Assembly (NCBI RefSeq): GCF_023516435.1
Contig: NZ_CP097332.1
Coordinates: 2,976,001 to 3,040,000, forward strand
DNA length: 64,000 nt
DNA from: Jatrophihabitans telluris
Lineage (GTDB): Bacteria; Actinomycetota; Actinomycetes; Mycobacteriales; Jatrophihabitantaceae
Direction of reading: 5' to 3'
Every line of letters begins with the position of its first letter. Within the stretch, counting starts at the first letter, position 1. The position numbers and the translations under genes were made by a program. This document shows, piece by piece, positions 9,484-18,474 of the stretch. The notes under the pieces were generated by a model. The model did not search any database and had not been told where the DNA came from. It saw only the letters and a list, made by a program, of their open reading frames with translations.

Positions 9484-12400
9484 ATGAGAGTTCGTATCGC
9501 CAATCGCCGTTCGCCCCGGCGGGTCACCGCCGCGGCGCTCGGGACCACGATGGCCGCGCTGTCGCTGGTCGCGTTGCAGGCCGGCATCGCCGGAGCCGGG
9601 GCCGCTGAGCTGCCGGCTACGGCCCGGGTCACGGCGGCCGGGCTTCGTCCGGCCATCGCGCCGGTACTGGGAGCGACGACGCCGACCTCGGTCGGGCGCC
9701 TGACCCCGCGCGGTTGCACCGGCACCGGCACCGTCGCCTGCGACCTGTACGCCAAGGCCGGTTCCACCACCATGCCCGGCACCGTCGCGGCCATCCCGAT
9801 CTGGGGATTCGCCACCGACGCCACCAGCGCGGTCACCGCGCCGGGGCCGGTACTGGTGGTCAACCAGGGCGATCGCGTCACCATCACCCTGCACAACGGG
9901 TTGAGCGGACAGTCGATGTCGCTCGCGCTGCCCGGCCAGCAGGGCGTCAGCGGCGCCGGCGACGACCTCACCGGGGCGGCCGCCGGTTCCACCGCGCAGT
10001 ACACGTTCACGGCCTCTCGTCCGGGGACCTTCACCTACGAGGCCGGTCACACCCCGCAGGGGGCGCGCCAGGTGGCGATGGGTCTGGCCGGCGCGCTGAT
10101 CGTGCTGCCCAGCACGGCCGGTTCGGCCTACGGCAATCCAGCCGACTACCCGAACACCACCTATGACGACGACGCGGTCCTCGTGCTCAGCGAGATCGAT
10201 CCCGCGCTGAACACCAGCCCTGACCCGCTGGCCTTCGACATGCGCAACTTCGCGCCGAAGTACCGGCTGGTCAACGGTCATCCGTTCCCATCCGGCACGA
10301 GTTCGATCGCGACCGATTACGGCCACAAGGTGCTGGTGCGCTACGTGAACGTAGGCCAGCAGACGCATCCGATGGGCGCGCTCGGCACGACCCAGCTGGA
10401 AGTCGCGCAGGACGGCCATCCGGCGCATTACGCCACCACCGTCGCGGCCGAGTCGGTCGACCCGGGCACCACCGTGGACTCGATCATCACGATGCCGGGC
10501 AACCGGGCGATGGACGGCACGGTCAGTGCCACCACCCCGACGAAGGTCGGCCTCTACGAAACCAACGGCAGCCTGGACAACGCCGGCGCACTGACCGGCG
10601 ACACCCCGGCCCAGGTCGGATTCGGCGGCATGCTCGTCTTCCTCGACACCCAGGCGCCGGTCAACCCCGGTGACTTGACCGGTCCGACCTCGAAGGCCCT
10701 CACGGTCGGCCCGAATCCGTCCAACGCACTGTCCGACGTCACGGTCACCGCCACCGTCAGCGACGCGGCCACCGGCTCCAGCGCGATCGCCGCCGCCGAG
10801 TACGTCATCGACGACGACGCCGCATCACCCATCGCGGCCGCCAGCGGGGTACCGATGACCCTTGCCGCCACGGGCCAAATTACGACGACGGCCACCGGGA
10901 CCATCCCCGCCAGCGTGCTGGCGGACCCGACCTTCGCCGCGGGCAAGCACATCGTCTACGTTCGCGCCAAGGACGTCCAGGGCAACTGGGGCGCCGTCGG
11001 TTCGGTCGTTCTCAACGTTCCCAAGACGGGACCGGCCACGACCGGTGGGTCACTCACGCCGAACATCACCAACGGCACGGTTCCCATCGACATCTCCGCC
11101 ACCGGTGACGACTCCGGCGCCGGCGGGATCATCACCGACGCCGAGTACTTCCTCGACACCCCACCGGCGAGCTCTGACTACGGTCACGGCACAGCGATGT
11201 CCATCAACCGCCAGGCATCCGTGGTGTCGGTGGACGCCACCTTCGATCCCGCGAGCCTGGCGACACCACTGGCCGAAGGCGTGCACCACGTCTACGTCCA
11301 CGTCAAGGACGACCTGCTGGGCTCGGGACTGTGGGGTCCGGTGCTCGACCTGCCGCTGTCCATCGACCGGACCGGACCGGTCACCCAGGGCGCGACCCTG
11401 AGTCCACCGGCCACCAACGGGATCCAGGGCGATGCCAGCAACCCCGGCTACCTCAAGCTGACCGCTCAGCTCACCGATCAGGGTGTGCTGCCGCAGAACA
11501 TCGTCGACGGCGAAGCCTTCTTGTCGACGGTGAAGGCCGACGGCACCGGCCTGCAGCTGATCGCCATGGACGGCAAGCTCGACAGTCCCGACGAGCACGT
11601 CTATGCGCTCATCCCGCTGTCGCAGATCAAGGCCTACAAGGACGGCACCCTCAAGGTGTTCGTGCACGGCCAGGACGCCGCCGGCAACTGGGGTGACGCC
11701 ACTGCCAACCCGGCGACGCTCGTCATCGACCGGATCGCGCCGAAGCTCACCGGACTCAGCGGCGTGCTCGGACCGTTCGGGCAGCCCGGGGTCGCGTTGA
11801 GTTCGGCCGTCACCGAGGCCAACACCCTCAGCGCCGCCGAGGTATGGACCACCAATACCGATCCGGGAGTCGGCAAGGCGACGCCGGCGACCCTGTCGGT
11901 GAGCAACGGAGTGGTGACCGCCCTGGCCTCGATGCCCGCCACCGCGGGGGCATACAACTTCCATCTGCGGGTCAGGGATCAAGCCGGAAACTGGAGCAAC
12001 GCGGTTCAGGCCACCGTCTCGGTGTTCAACAGCGCGCTGCAGAACACCACTGGCTGGAGTCGTAGCGGGTCCCCGTTGCCGAGCGTCTCGGCTGCGGCGA
12101 AGCTGCCGAACAACGACGAGCCCGGTTCCACCTTGGGCCTGCCGGTGAACGGGTCCAACACCGCCAGCGCGCAGTTCCTGGCCAGCGCGGTGTCCTCGGC
12201 TCAGGGCTACCACGCCCGGTTCCGGTTCGCGGCGAACACGCTGAACTCGCAGGGTGCCACCAACACCGTGACGATCTTCAGCGCCACCACCGCGACCGGT
12301 CTCACCAGCAACACCGCGACCAACGACGTGTTCTCGCTGCAGTACCAGGGCAGCGGGAACACAGCCCAGATCCGCGGTGTGCTCGGCACGGCCACCACGG

Positions 12401-12633
12401 CCTGGATCACCATCGGTACCGGGCCGCACACGATCGGGCTGGACTTCAAGGGAGGAGCCACGTCCAGCCTCACGCTGACCATGGACGGAACCGCTCTCGG
12501 CGTGACCGGTGGAGCCACCACAGCCATCCGCTCCAACCGGCTGGGCTTCGTCCGCAACGGTGGCACCGGGCTCACCAGCACGGGAACGGCGTACTTCGAC
12601 AGCTTCTTCTCGGTCTTCTCGGTGACGCCGTAA
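9484..12633 (+). CDS. Secreted degenerate cupredoxin protein with Ig-like and LamG-like C terminus
   Basis: The 1049-residue protein starts at ATG 9484 shortly after a GAGGG. A signal peptide covers about residues 1-40. Residues about 75-400 form two cupredoxin domains homologous to the two preceding proteins, but nearly all copper ligands are gone; one THPMG (His295) replaces HPHG and no HCH motif exists. Several Ig-like repeats with a recurring DRxxP or D-x-TGP linker follow, then a concanavalin/LamG-like domain from about residue 860. An adhesive or assembly role is more likely than oxidase activity. It is the last gene before a strong hairpin, completing a set of three paralogs. Confidence 0.75.
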   Translation: MRVRIANRRSPRRVTAAALGTTMAALSLVALQAGIAGAGAAELPATARVTAAGLRPAIAPVLGATTPTSVGRLTPRGCTGTGTVACDLYAKAGSTTMPGTVAAIPIWGFATDATSAVTAPGPVLVVNQGDRVTITLHNGLSGQSMSLALPGQQGVSGAGDDLTGAAAGSTAQYTFTASRPGTFTYEAGHTPQGARQVAMGLAGALIVLPSTAGSAYGNPADYPNTTYDDDAVLVLSEIDPALNTSPDPLAFDMRNFAPKYRLVNGHPFPSGTSSIATDYGHKVLVRYVNVGQQTHPMGALGTTQLEVAQDGHPAHYATTVAAESVDPGTTVDSIITMPGNRAMDGTVSATTPTKVGLYETNGSLDNAGALTGDTPAQVGFGGMLVFLDTQAPVNPGDLTGPTSKALTVGPNPSNALSDVTVTATVSDAATGSSAIAAAEYVIDDDAASPIAAASGVPMTLAATGQITTTATGTIPASVLADPTFAAGKHIVYVRAKDVQGNWGAVGSVVLNVPKTGPATTGGSLTPNITNGTVPIDISATGDDSGAGGIITDAEYFLDTPPASSDYGHGTAMSINRQASVVSVDATFDPASLATPLAEGVHHVYVHVKDDLLGSGLWGPVLDLPLSIDRTGPVTQGATLSPPATNGIQGDASNPGYLKLTAQLTDQGVLPQNIVDGEAFLSTVKADGTGLQLIAMDGKLDSPDEHVYALIPLSQIKAYKDGTLKVFVHGQDAAGNWGDATANPATLVIDRIAPKLTGLSGVLGPFGQPGVALSSAVTEANTLSAAEVWTTNTDPGVGKATPATLSVSNGVVTALASMPATAGAYNFHLRVRDQAGNWSNAVQATVSVFNSALQNTTGWSRSGSPLPSVSAAAKLPNNDEPGSTLGLPVNGSNTASAQFLASAVSSAQGYHARFRFAANTLNSQGATNTVTIFSATTATGLTSNTATNDVFSLQYQGSGNTAQIRGVLGTATTAWITIGTGPHTIGLDFKGGATSSLTLTMDGTALGVTGGATTAIRSNRLGFVRNGGTGLTSTGTAYFDSFFSVFSVTP

Positions 12634-12639
12634 CCACCG

Positions 12640-12673
12640 GGGTGGGTCGCGGCGGCGGCGCTGCGACCCACCC
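12640..12673 (+). terminator. Strong GC-rich hairpin after the third oxidase paralog
   Basis: Perfect 11-bp arms (GGGTGGGTCGC / GCGACCCACCC) enclose a 12-nt loop directly after the stop codon at 12633. There is no U-tract, as is common for actinobacterial terminators. It may end the oxidase transcript or only attenuate read-through into the copper genes 76 bp further on. Confidence 0.6.
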
Positions 12674-12748
12674 GTCGGCACACCGCGGAGATCGCTCTGA
12701 GACACCGCACAGCCAAGCGGCCTCACGCGCCGCACCAAGGGGGAAACA

Positions 12749-13264
12749 ATGATCACGAGCACGCCGACCGTGGGACAGCCTGCTCCCGCGGACCGGATCA
12801 GATCATGGATGGGTGGACGCTGGAGCACGCTGTTGCTCGCGCTCGCGGTGACCGTCGTCCTGAGCGCCGGCGGGATCGGCCTGCGCACGGTCGCCGCGCA
12901 TCGGCACAGCAACGCCAGCGCCGTGGTTCCGCAGAGCCAGGCCATGCAGCAGAGCCTGGGCATCCGGTTCTCCCGGGTTGCGGTGGTGGCCGACGGCGGG
13001 CTCATCACCCTGTCCTACGTGGTGCTCGATCCGGAGAAAGCCCAGCGTTTCCAGGCTGATTCGGCCCATCCGCCGAAGCTGACGAGCGAGTCGCGCTCGC
13101 TGAGCACCACCCGGGTTTCGCTGATGAAGCAGGGCCACACCCTCACCGCCGGGCAGACCTACTACCTGGTGTACGAGAACACCCGGGGCGCGATCCGTCC
13201 CGGTGAGAAGGTCACGATCACCGACGGCTCGCTGACGCTGGCCCATTTCCCGGTCCTGCGATGA
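12749..13264 (+). CDS. Membrane-anchored small protein of unknown function, coupled to copCD
   Basis: The 171-residue protein starts at ATG after AAGGGGGAAAC. It has one N-terminal membrane segment (about residues 27-48) and a predicted extracytoplasmic beta-rich domain. There are no Cys or His clusters that would mark a metal site. The family is not recognised. Its stop overlaps the start of the CopC-CopD gene (ATGA), so translation is coupled, which suggests an accessory role in extracytoplasmic copper handling. Confidence 0.7.
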   Translation: MITSTPTVGQPAPADRIRSWMGGRWSTLLLALAVTVVLSAGGIGLRTVAAHRHSNASAVVPQSQAMQQSLGIRFSRVAVVADGGLITLSYVVLDPEKAQRFQADSAHPPKLTSESRSLSTTRVSLMKQGHTLTAGQTYYLVYENTRGAIRPGEKVTITDGSLTLAHFPVLR

Positions 13265-15213
13265 CGCTGGCCCGCCACCCCGTCGCCCCCGCTCGGCACG
13301 CGGCGCGTCCGCGAACACCAGGGTCGCGGGCCCTGGGCCTATTGGCGAGTGCGGCGGCGATCCTGCTCACGGCGATCACGCTGACGCTGCTGTTGCCGGG
13401 CGCCCCCGCCGGGGCGCACGCGTACCTCGAGTCGAGCAATCCCGCCGACGGGGCGGCACTGTCGGCGGCACCGCACGGCATTCGACTGTCCTTCAGCGAA
13501 TCCGTCGTCCTCGGTGCCAGCAGCGTGACCCTCGTCGACGGCGACGGTAGGCGGGCGCCGGTGACCAACCTGCGAATCGAGGCCGCCGATCCGAGCGAGA
13601 CGGAAGCCCCGGTCGCCATGGTGGCAGACGTGCCGGTGTTGGCCGCCGGGGTGTACCGGCTGTCGTGGCAGACGCTGTCGAGCGATGATCTGCACCGCAC
13701 CCACGGGGTGATCGTCTTCGGTGTGCGTACCCAGGTCGCCGCGGCCGGACAGCACGAGCCGCTCCCCCGGCCGGTTGAGATCCTGGCCCGTTGGCTGATG
13801 TTCGCGGCCACCGCCCTGGTGATCGGCGCCGGCCTCGCTCGCCGCGCCTACCGGGACGAGGACTCGGTCACCGCCCGCCGCAGCGCCCGAGCGGTGCTGC
13901 TGATCGGGGCCGGGACGGGGGCGGGCGCGGCCCTCGCCCTGCTGCTCTACCAGGCGGTGTCGGCTTCCGTGCCGATCGGCGACGCGCTGACCGGGCGGTA
14001 CGGCCTGGGCTGGTACGTCCGGCAAGCCGGCTTCGTGGCGGTCGCGCTCAGCGCCCTGTTCGCCGGGGACCGTCCTCGCGAGGAACGGGCCCGCCCGGCC
14101 CGCATCGGGCTGCGATCGGTGAGTGTTGCCGGCCTGGCGGGCGTCCTGCTCGGCAGTGCCCTGACCGGGCACGGATCAGCCGGCGGCCCGACCCGGCTGA
14201 CGATGGATGCCCTTCATCTCGGGGCGGTCTCCTGCTGGATCGGCGGTCTGGCCGTGATCCTGTGGTGCGGTCGCGGGGCCGAGCGCCGAGCCGCGCTGGT
14301 GCGCTTCGGACGCCCGGCCGGCTGGAGCGTCGCGTTGACGGTGGCCACCGGCCTCTACCTGGCCGGCGCGGAGACGGTGTCGCTGGACGCCATCGCGCGC
14401 ACGTTCTACGGACGGACCCTGGTCCTCAAGGTGGCCCTGGTGGTGATCGTGGGTGTGCTGGGGGGCCTCAACCATCGACGCCTGCGCCGCCGGAGCGGGA
14501 CACCGCGGGCGACGGTGCTCATCGAGGCCGCGGTCGGGACCCTGGTGGTGCTGCTCGCCGCGGTGCTGACCAGCAGCCAACCGGCGCGGGAATCGATCTA
14601 CCTGGCGCCGCCGGCCCCTTCGGTGGCGGTGGACCAGGCTCGCGCCGACCTTCAGCAGACGTTGACCGTCAAGCCGAATCAGCCCGGGCAGAACGTCGTT
14701 TCCGCGGAGGTGTTCCAGACTCGTCGCCCGGCTCCCGGGCCGATCACCACGGTCCGGATCGCGCTGCGCCGGTCGATTCGCGACAGTTGGTCACCGGCCG
14801 GCGCGGCACAGGCGGCCGGTGACGGGCGTTGGTCCCTGCCTATCGAGCTGTCCACGGCCGGTGCGCTGCAGATCCAGGTCACGACCGTACGCGCCGGGCT
14901 GCCCGCCGTGGTGACCGAATTCCCCTGGACCGTCGGCGTGATCCCGGGAAGCCGACCGAGCGTGCTGCTGTCCGATCGGGCCAGCGGTCCGGGTCTGCGT
15001 ACGGCCGGATTCCTCGCGGTCCTGCTGATCGGCGGCGTTGCCGTCCTACTCGGCGTCAGCGGCGGCCACGGTGGCGACCTGAGGGCCCGGGCCGGCGGTG
15101 CTCGCGCCGGCGATGGCGGGACCGGCCCCACAGCGCCGGAACCCGGGCCCGACGGCGCGACTCAGGACGGGCCCGCGGTCCTGGCCCTGTCCGGCAAGAC
15201 GGGTGCGGACTGA
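13261..15213 (+). CDS. CopC-CopD fusion copper protein
   Basis: The 650-residue protein begins with a signal or anchor segment ending at about residue 52. Cleavage would expose His53 (AGA|HAYLES), the N-terminal copper(II) ligand expected for CopC. The CopC domain spans about 53-155 and has LHRTHG where the conserved DxH region lies. CopD follows with about eight membrane helices (170-430), then an extracytoplasmic YtkA-like beta domain (about 455-560), another membrane helix and a low-complexity tail. Such fusions (YcnJ-like) bind and transport copper. Here it probably supplies copper to the exported oxidases upstream. It overlaps the preceding gene by 4 bp. Confidence 0.88.
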   Translation: MTLARHPVAPARHAARPRTPGSRALGLLASAAAILLTAITLTLLLPGAPAGAHAYLESSNPADGAALSAAPHGIRLSFSESVVLGASSVTLVDGDGRRAPVTNLRIEAADPSETEAPVAMVADVPVLAAGVYRLSWQTLSSDDLHRTHGVIVFGVRTQVAAAGQHEPLPRPVEILARWLMFAATALVIGAGLARRAYRDEDSVTARRSARAVLLIGAGTGAGAALALLLYQAVSASVPIGDALTGRYGLGWYVRQAGFVAVALSALFAGDRPREERARPARIGLRSVSVAGLAGVLLGSALTGHGSAGGPTRLTMDALHLGAVSCWIGGLAVILWCGRGAERRAALVRFGRPAGWSVALTVATGLYLAGAETVSLDAIARTFYGRTLVLKVALVVIVGVLGGLNHRRLRRRSGTPRATVLIEAAVGTLVVLLAAVLTSSQPARESIYLAPPAPSVAVDQARADLQQTLTVKPNQPGQNVVSAEVFQTRRPAPGPITTVRIALRRSIRDSWSPAGAAQAAGDGRWSLPIELSTAGALQIQVTTVRAGLPAVVTEFPWTVGVIPGSRPSVLLSDRASGPGLRTAGFLAVLLIGGVAVLLGVSGGHGGDLRARAGGARAGDGGTGPTAPEPGPDGATQDGPAVLALSGKTGAD

Positions 15214-15249
15214 CCGCACCGTGGTTCGCTGATCCCCCTCAGCGGCCCC

Positions 15250-15287
15250 GGCCGGCCGGCGACCAACCCGTACGTCGCCGGCCGGCC
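15250..15287. terminator. Bidirectional terminator between convergent operons
   Basis: Perfect 14-bp inverted repeat (GGCCGGCCGGCGAC / GTCGCCGGCCGGCC, 10-nt loop) between the stop codons at 15213 and 15324. Its place between convergent genes and its very stable stem support a terminator acting in both directions. Confidence 0.75.
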
Positions 15288-15323
15288 CCTTTCGTGACGT
15301 GCATCCGGTATGGGCGACGATCG

Positions 15324-15545
15324 TCAGGATCCGGCGGGATCTGTCTCCAGGAACAGGGCCTGGCGGGGGCACGCGTTGACCGCTTTGCGGGCGGCACGAA
15401 CGTCCGAGGCGTGCTCGAGTTCGCCGTGGACGATGGGAAACCCCCAGCTGTCAAGGGTGATCTGCCGTGGAGCCAGATGCGCACAGAGGGCCACCCCGTC
15501 GCAGGCCACCGGATCCAGGCGCAACCGGCGCGGGCTCTCAGTCAT
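15324..15545 (-). CDS. Small three-cysteine ferredoxin
   Basis: The 73-residue protein has only three conserved cysteines (Cys15, Cys21, Cys59 in the CP motif), the pattern of a [3Fe-4S] ferredoxin of the actinobacterial type. ATG 15545 is chosen because it gives an ATGACTGA overlap with the upstream gene and starts just before the conserved core. It is the last gene of a leftward operon with a NuoF-like protein and a ferric-reductase-like membrane protein. It probably exchanges electrons with the NuoF-like subunit in the cytoplasm. Confidence 0.85.
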   Translation of the reverse strand: MTESPRRLRLDPVACDGVALCAHLAPRQITLDSWGFPIVHGELEHASDVRAARKAVNACPRQALFLETDPAGS

Positions 15546-16800
15546 GCAGACAGCCCTGGGACTGCAGATGCCGGCGGACATCCGGGGCGAAGACCTGCAA
15601 CGCGCTGCGGATCAATCGCACGGCACCGTCGGGGTGGTGGCAGGCCCCGCGGCCGTCGATCTCGGCCAGGAAGCGTTCGAGCTTGGGCAGATCCCGCCGC
15701 CGGGGGCGGCCGTCGGCCAGCACCTGCATGAGATCGGCGACGGCGGGCAGCCCGAACAGGCACGGTCCGCACTGGCGGGCGCTGGCCTGCGCCAGGTACC
15801 GCACGATGGTTGCGGTGTAGCGCAGCCCGCATCGGCGCTCGTCCAGGGCGAGCATCACCCCCGCGCCGAGCACCGGACGCGGCACGCCGAATGGAGTCGA
15901 GGTACCGGTCGGGGTGCCGCCGAGCGTCTCGAAGCGATCACCGGACCACCAGGTCCCGCCGTAGCCGCCGAGCAGCACGGCCTGTGGGCGCACGGACACC
16001 CCAGCCCGGCTCAGTGCCCGGCTGAGCCGGTCCGTTGGCGTCAGCTCGACCACTGTGCGGCGCTGGCCGTGCGCGACGGTGACGAGGTATCGGTCAGGTT
16101 GCTGTCCGCGGGCCAGCAGGCCGATGCACGCCAGGGTCTCCACGTTGTGCACGAGGGTCGGACGCCCGTGCACGCCCGCAGTGGTAGCCGGCACTCGGCG
16201 GAAGGACGGCAATGCGCGGCGACCGGACAGGGAGTTGACGATCACGCTGGACTCCCCGGACAGGTAGTGCTCGGCCGCCAGCTCGATCCGGACCGCGGGC
16301 TCGGAGGGCAGGTGGGCACGCCGTTCGGCCAGCGCCCGGGTCACCGCCTGGCGGCTGGACGTGGCCGATTCGTGCAACCACACCACCGTTTCTTCCGCGC
16401 CGACGGCTTCGGCCGCGCTGGCCAGCCCGTCCAGGACCAGGTGCGGTCTCAGCTGCAGCAGCGCGGCGTCCTTCGCGCTCAACGGCTCGCTCTCGGCCCC
16501 GTTCGCGACGACCATCCCACCCAGACCCGCACGCAGGAAGTCCTGCCACTTTCGGGCGACCGGAAAAGCGGCCCCGCCCCGTCCGGCCAGCTCGTGACCG
16601 TTCACCGCGTCGAGCAACTCGTCTCCGGCCAGGCCGGTCGCACTCGGCCGCGGGCCGAGCTGGGCACCGTGGGCCGCCAGGTCCTGCGCACCCGGTGCGC
16701 GGACGAGATCGTCGCTGTGCGGGCCGAACACCGCGAGACCGTCGATGAGAACGTCCTCAGGCCCGTCGGGGGCCTCTACCAGCTGCAGCCGGGCGCTCAC
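15538..16800 (-). CDS. NuoF-like flavin/Fe-S oxidoreductase (SLBB protein)
   Basis: The 420-residue protein resembles the NADH-binding subunit of complex I. It has a GRGGAAFPVARKW-like flavin/NAD loop, a central Rossmann-like region, an SLBB-type region with the motif GGYGGTWW, and a C-terminal cluster motif QCGPCLFG...ACHHPDG. The canonical NuoF pattern CGxCxxC is reduced to CGPCxxG, so one cluster cysteine is missing. GTG 16800 overlaps the upstream stop (GTGA). The frame continues further upstream, but that part is antisense-like sequence over the membrane gene. It likely links NAD(P)H or ferredoxin to the membrane partner. Confidence 0.8.
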   Translation of the reverse strand: MSARLQLVEAPDGPEDVLIDGLAVFGPHSDDLVRAPGAQDLAAHGAQLGPRPSATGLAGDELLDAVNGHELAGRGGAAFPVARKWQDFLRAGLGGMVVANGAESEPLSAKDAALLQLRPHLVLDGLASAAEAVGAEETVVWLHESATSSRQAVTRALAERRAHLPSEPAVRIELAAEHYLSGESSVIVNSLSGRRALPSFRRVPATTAGVHGRPTLVHNVETLACIGLLARGQQPDRYLVTVAHGQRRTVVELTPTDRLSRALSRAGVSVRPQAVLLGGYGGTWWSGDRFETLGGTPTGTSTPFGVPRPVLGAGVMLALDERRCGLRYTATIVRYLAQASARQCGPCLFGLPAVADLMQVLADGRPRRRDLPKLERFLAEIDGRGACHHPDGAVRLIRSALQVFAPDVRRHLQSQGCLHD

Positions 16801-17477
16801 CGGGCCAGCTCCGCTACCCGGTCGGCCGGAGTCTTGGCGGCGTAGCGTCCCACCGCGACGATCAGCACCAATCCCGCGGTCACCAGGTACATCGCCGTCA
16901 GCGCGGCCGTGTCGCCACCGCCGAAAACCCCGTGCAGCCAGACGAGGATCAGGCTGATCGAGGACACCTTGTGCAATGGCCACCACAGCCAGCGCGGCAC
17001 CCTGGTGGCCAGCGCGGCCGTGACTCCGGCCAGCAGCCCGCACCACAGGCCGACCAGGCCGAGGGTGGTCGCCACCGGTCGGTAACTGGCTCCCATCGGC
17101 AGGAGTGCGCCGCGCCATCCGACGCCGGCGTAGCGATCCATCCCCAGCACCACAATGTGCAACGCGATGAAGGCCAGCGTGAACACGGCGAGCGCGACAT
17201 GCAGGCGGATCCGGTTGGCGTTGCTGGGTCGCTGAATCCTCGACCGCCACGGATGGGACAGCACCAAGCCCATGAGCACGAGAGTCACCAGCAGCAGGTA
17301 GGCCGTGACGCCGGAGGCTCGGCCGATGATCCAGGGGGCCATGCGGTCACCCGCGACGGACTGGGCGACCCAGCCCACGATGGCCAGCGTGATCGCCGCG
17401 CTCAGCGCTACGGCCAGGATCAGCCCGAGGCGGCGCACGATCCGCCGCGGCGCCGCTCCGGCCTGCGTTACGGCCAT
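16797..17477 (-). CDS. Ferric-reductase-like transmembrane haem protein
   Basis: The 226-residue protein has about six membrane helices with paired histidines suited to haem b ligation (for example LHVALAVF, LHIVVLG, LHKVSS, LHGVFG). This matches the ferric-reductase-like transmembrane domain (PF01794 type) without the cytosolic FAD/NAD module of eukaryotic FRE or NOX proteins. The start ATG 17477 overlaps the ApbE stop by 10 bp; no strong ribosome site is visible, consistent with translational coupling. It probably carries electrons from the cytoplasmic NuoF-like/ferredoxin pair across the membrane. Confidence 0.82.
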   Translation of the reverse strand: MAVTQAGAAPRRIVRRLGLILAVALSAAITLAIVGWVAQSVAGDRMAPWIIGRASGVTAYLLLVTLVLMGLVLSHPWRSRIQRPSNANRIRLHVALAVFTLAFIALHIVVLGMDRYAGVGWRGALLPMGASYRPVATTLGLVGLWCGLLAGVTAALATRVPRWLWWPLHKVSSISLILVWLHGVFGGGDTAALTAMYLVTAGLVLIVAVGRYAAKTPADRVAELAR

Positions 17478-18472
17478 GAGGGCCGCCAGGTGAGCACCGT
17501 CGCCGCGGCCGAGTTCGCCGCCACCACGCCGGCCTCGTCGACCCACACCGCGGGGCGGCCGACCGACTCGGCGGCCGCGGCAATCCCGGATCGGCCCGCC
17601 AGGAACAGGGTTTTACTCGTCACCTCGGCCCGCGCCGGATCGGGATCGACGACCGTCACCGACAGCACACCGCCGCGACTGGGTGCTCCGGTGCCGGGGT
17701 CGATGATGTGGTGCACCGGGCGGTCACCGGCACGCCAGCTGCGATGGCGGACGGAGGAAGTGGCACAGCTGGTCTCGCTCAGCCGCAGTACCGCCGACGG
17801 GTCCGCACCCCCATGCGGATCCTCGACCCCGACGGACCAGCCGGCTCCGGACGGGCCGTCCCCGCCGAGCACACAATCGCCGCCGGCCTCGACCAGGAAC
17901 CAGTCGGACTCGGCCGCCCGCCTCCGGACCAGGGCCTGCCGGGCCCGGCGCAACGCGAAACCCTTGCCGATGCCACCCAGGTCGATGGGGTGGCTGCCGA
18001 GCCGGATGGCTGACCCGTCCGGGTCGAAATCCGGCGCCCAGCCTGACGCGGCGGTCGCCGTGGCACTGAGGTCGACGGTCACTGGGTCGGTGCGTTCGGG
18101 CTTGTGCGTGAAGGCGAAACTGCGGTTGTAACCGATGGCCAGCAGGGACGTCAGTACGCGGGGATCGAACCGCCCGCCGGTCGCGCGGTGGGCGAGGAAG
18201 GCCTCGTGTACCGCCTCGAAGCACGTCGCCGACACCACCACCCACTCGCCGGGATGGCGGTTCAGGCGGGACAGGTCACTGTCGGGATCGAACCGGGAGC
18301 ATCGCCGCTCGACGTCGGAGAAGATCTCCTCCACCTCGGAACAGGCGCCGGCCGGATCGGGTGAGGACGTCGGCAACTGGACCGAGATTCGGGAGGCCAT
18401 CGCGGTGAATCGGTGCACCGGCGGCACGACGGCCCACCGGCGATCCAGCGTGGGCAGATCGGTTGCGCGCAT
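17468..18472 (-). CDS. apbE: ApbE-type FAD:protein FMN transferase
   Basis: The 334-residue protein contains ApbE signatures: VERRCSRFDPDSDLSRLN near the N terminus, DLGGIGKGFA in the flavin pocket, HHIIDPGTGAP, and a Mg-binding region VVDPDPARAEVTSKTLF. It transfers FMN from FAD to Thr or Ser of exported flavoproteins. No lipoprotein or Sec signal is obvious, so it may act in the cytoplasm. No FMN_bind substrate protein is visible in the operon. It follows an upstream coiled-coil gene by 2 bp and overlaps the ferric-reductase gene. Confidence 0.9.
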   Translation of the reverse strand: MRATDLPTLDRRWAVVPPVHRFTAMASRISVQLPTSSPDPAGACSEVEEIFSDVERRCSRFDPDSDLSRLNRHPGEWVVVSATCFEAVHEAFLAHRATGGRFDPRVLTSLLAIGYNRSFAFTHKPERTDPVTVDLSATATAASGWAPDFDPDGSAIRLGSHPIDLGGIGKGFALRRARQALVRRRAAESDWFLVEAGGDCVLGGDGPSGAGWSVGVEDPHGGADPSAVLRLSETSCATSSVRHRSWRAGDRPVHHIIDPGTGAPSRGGVLSVTVVDPDPARAEVTSKTLFLAGRSGIAAAAESVGRPAVWVDEAGVVAANSAAATVLTWRPSWP

Positions 18473-18474
18473 CC

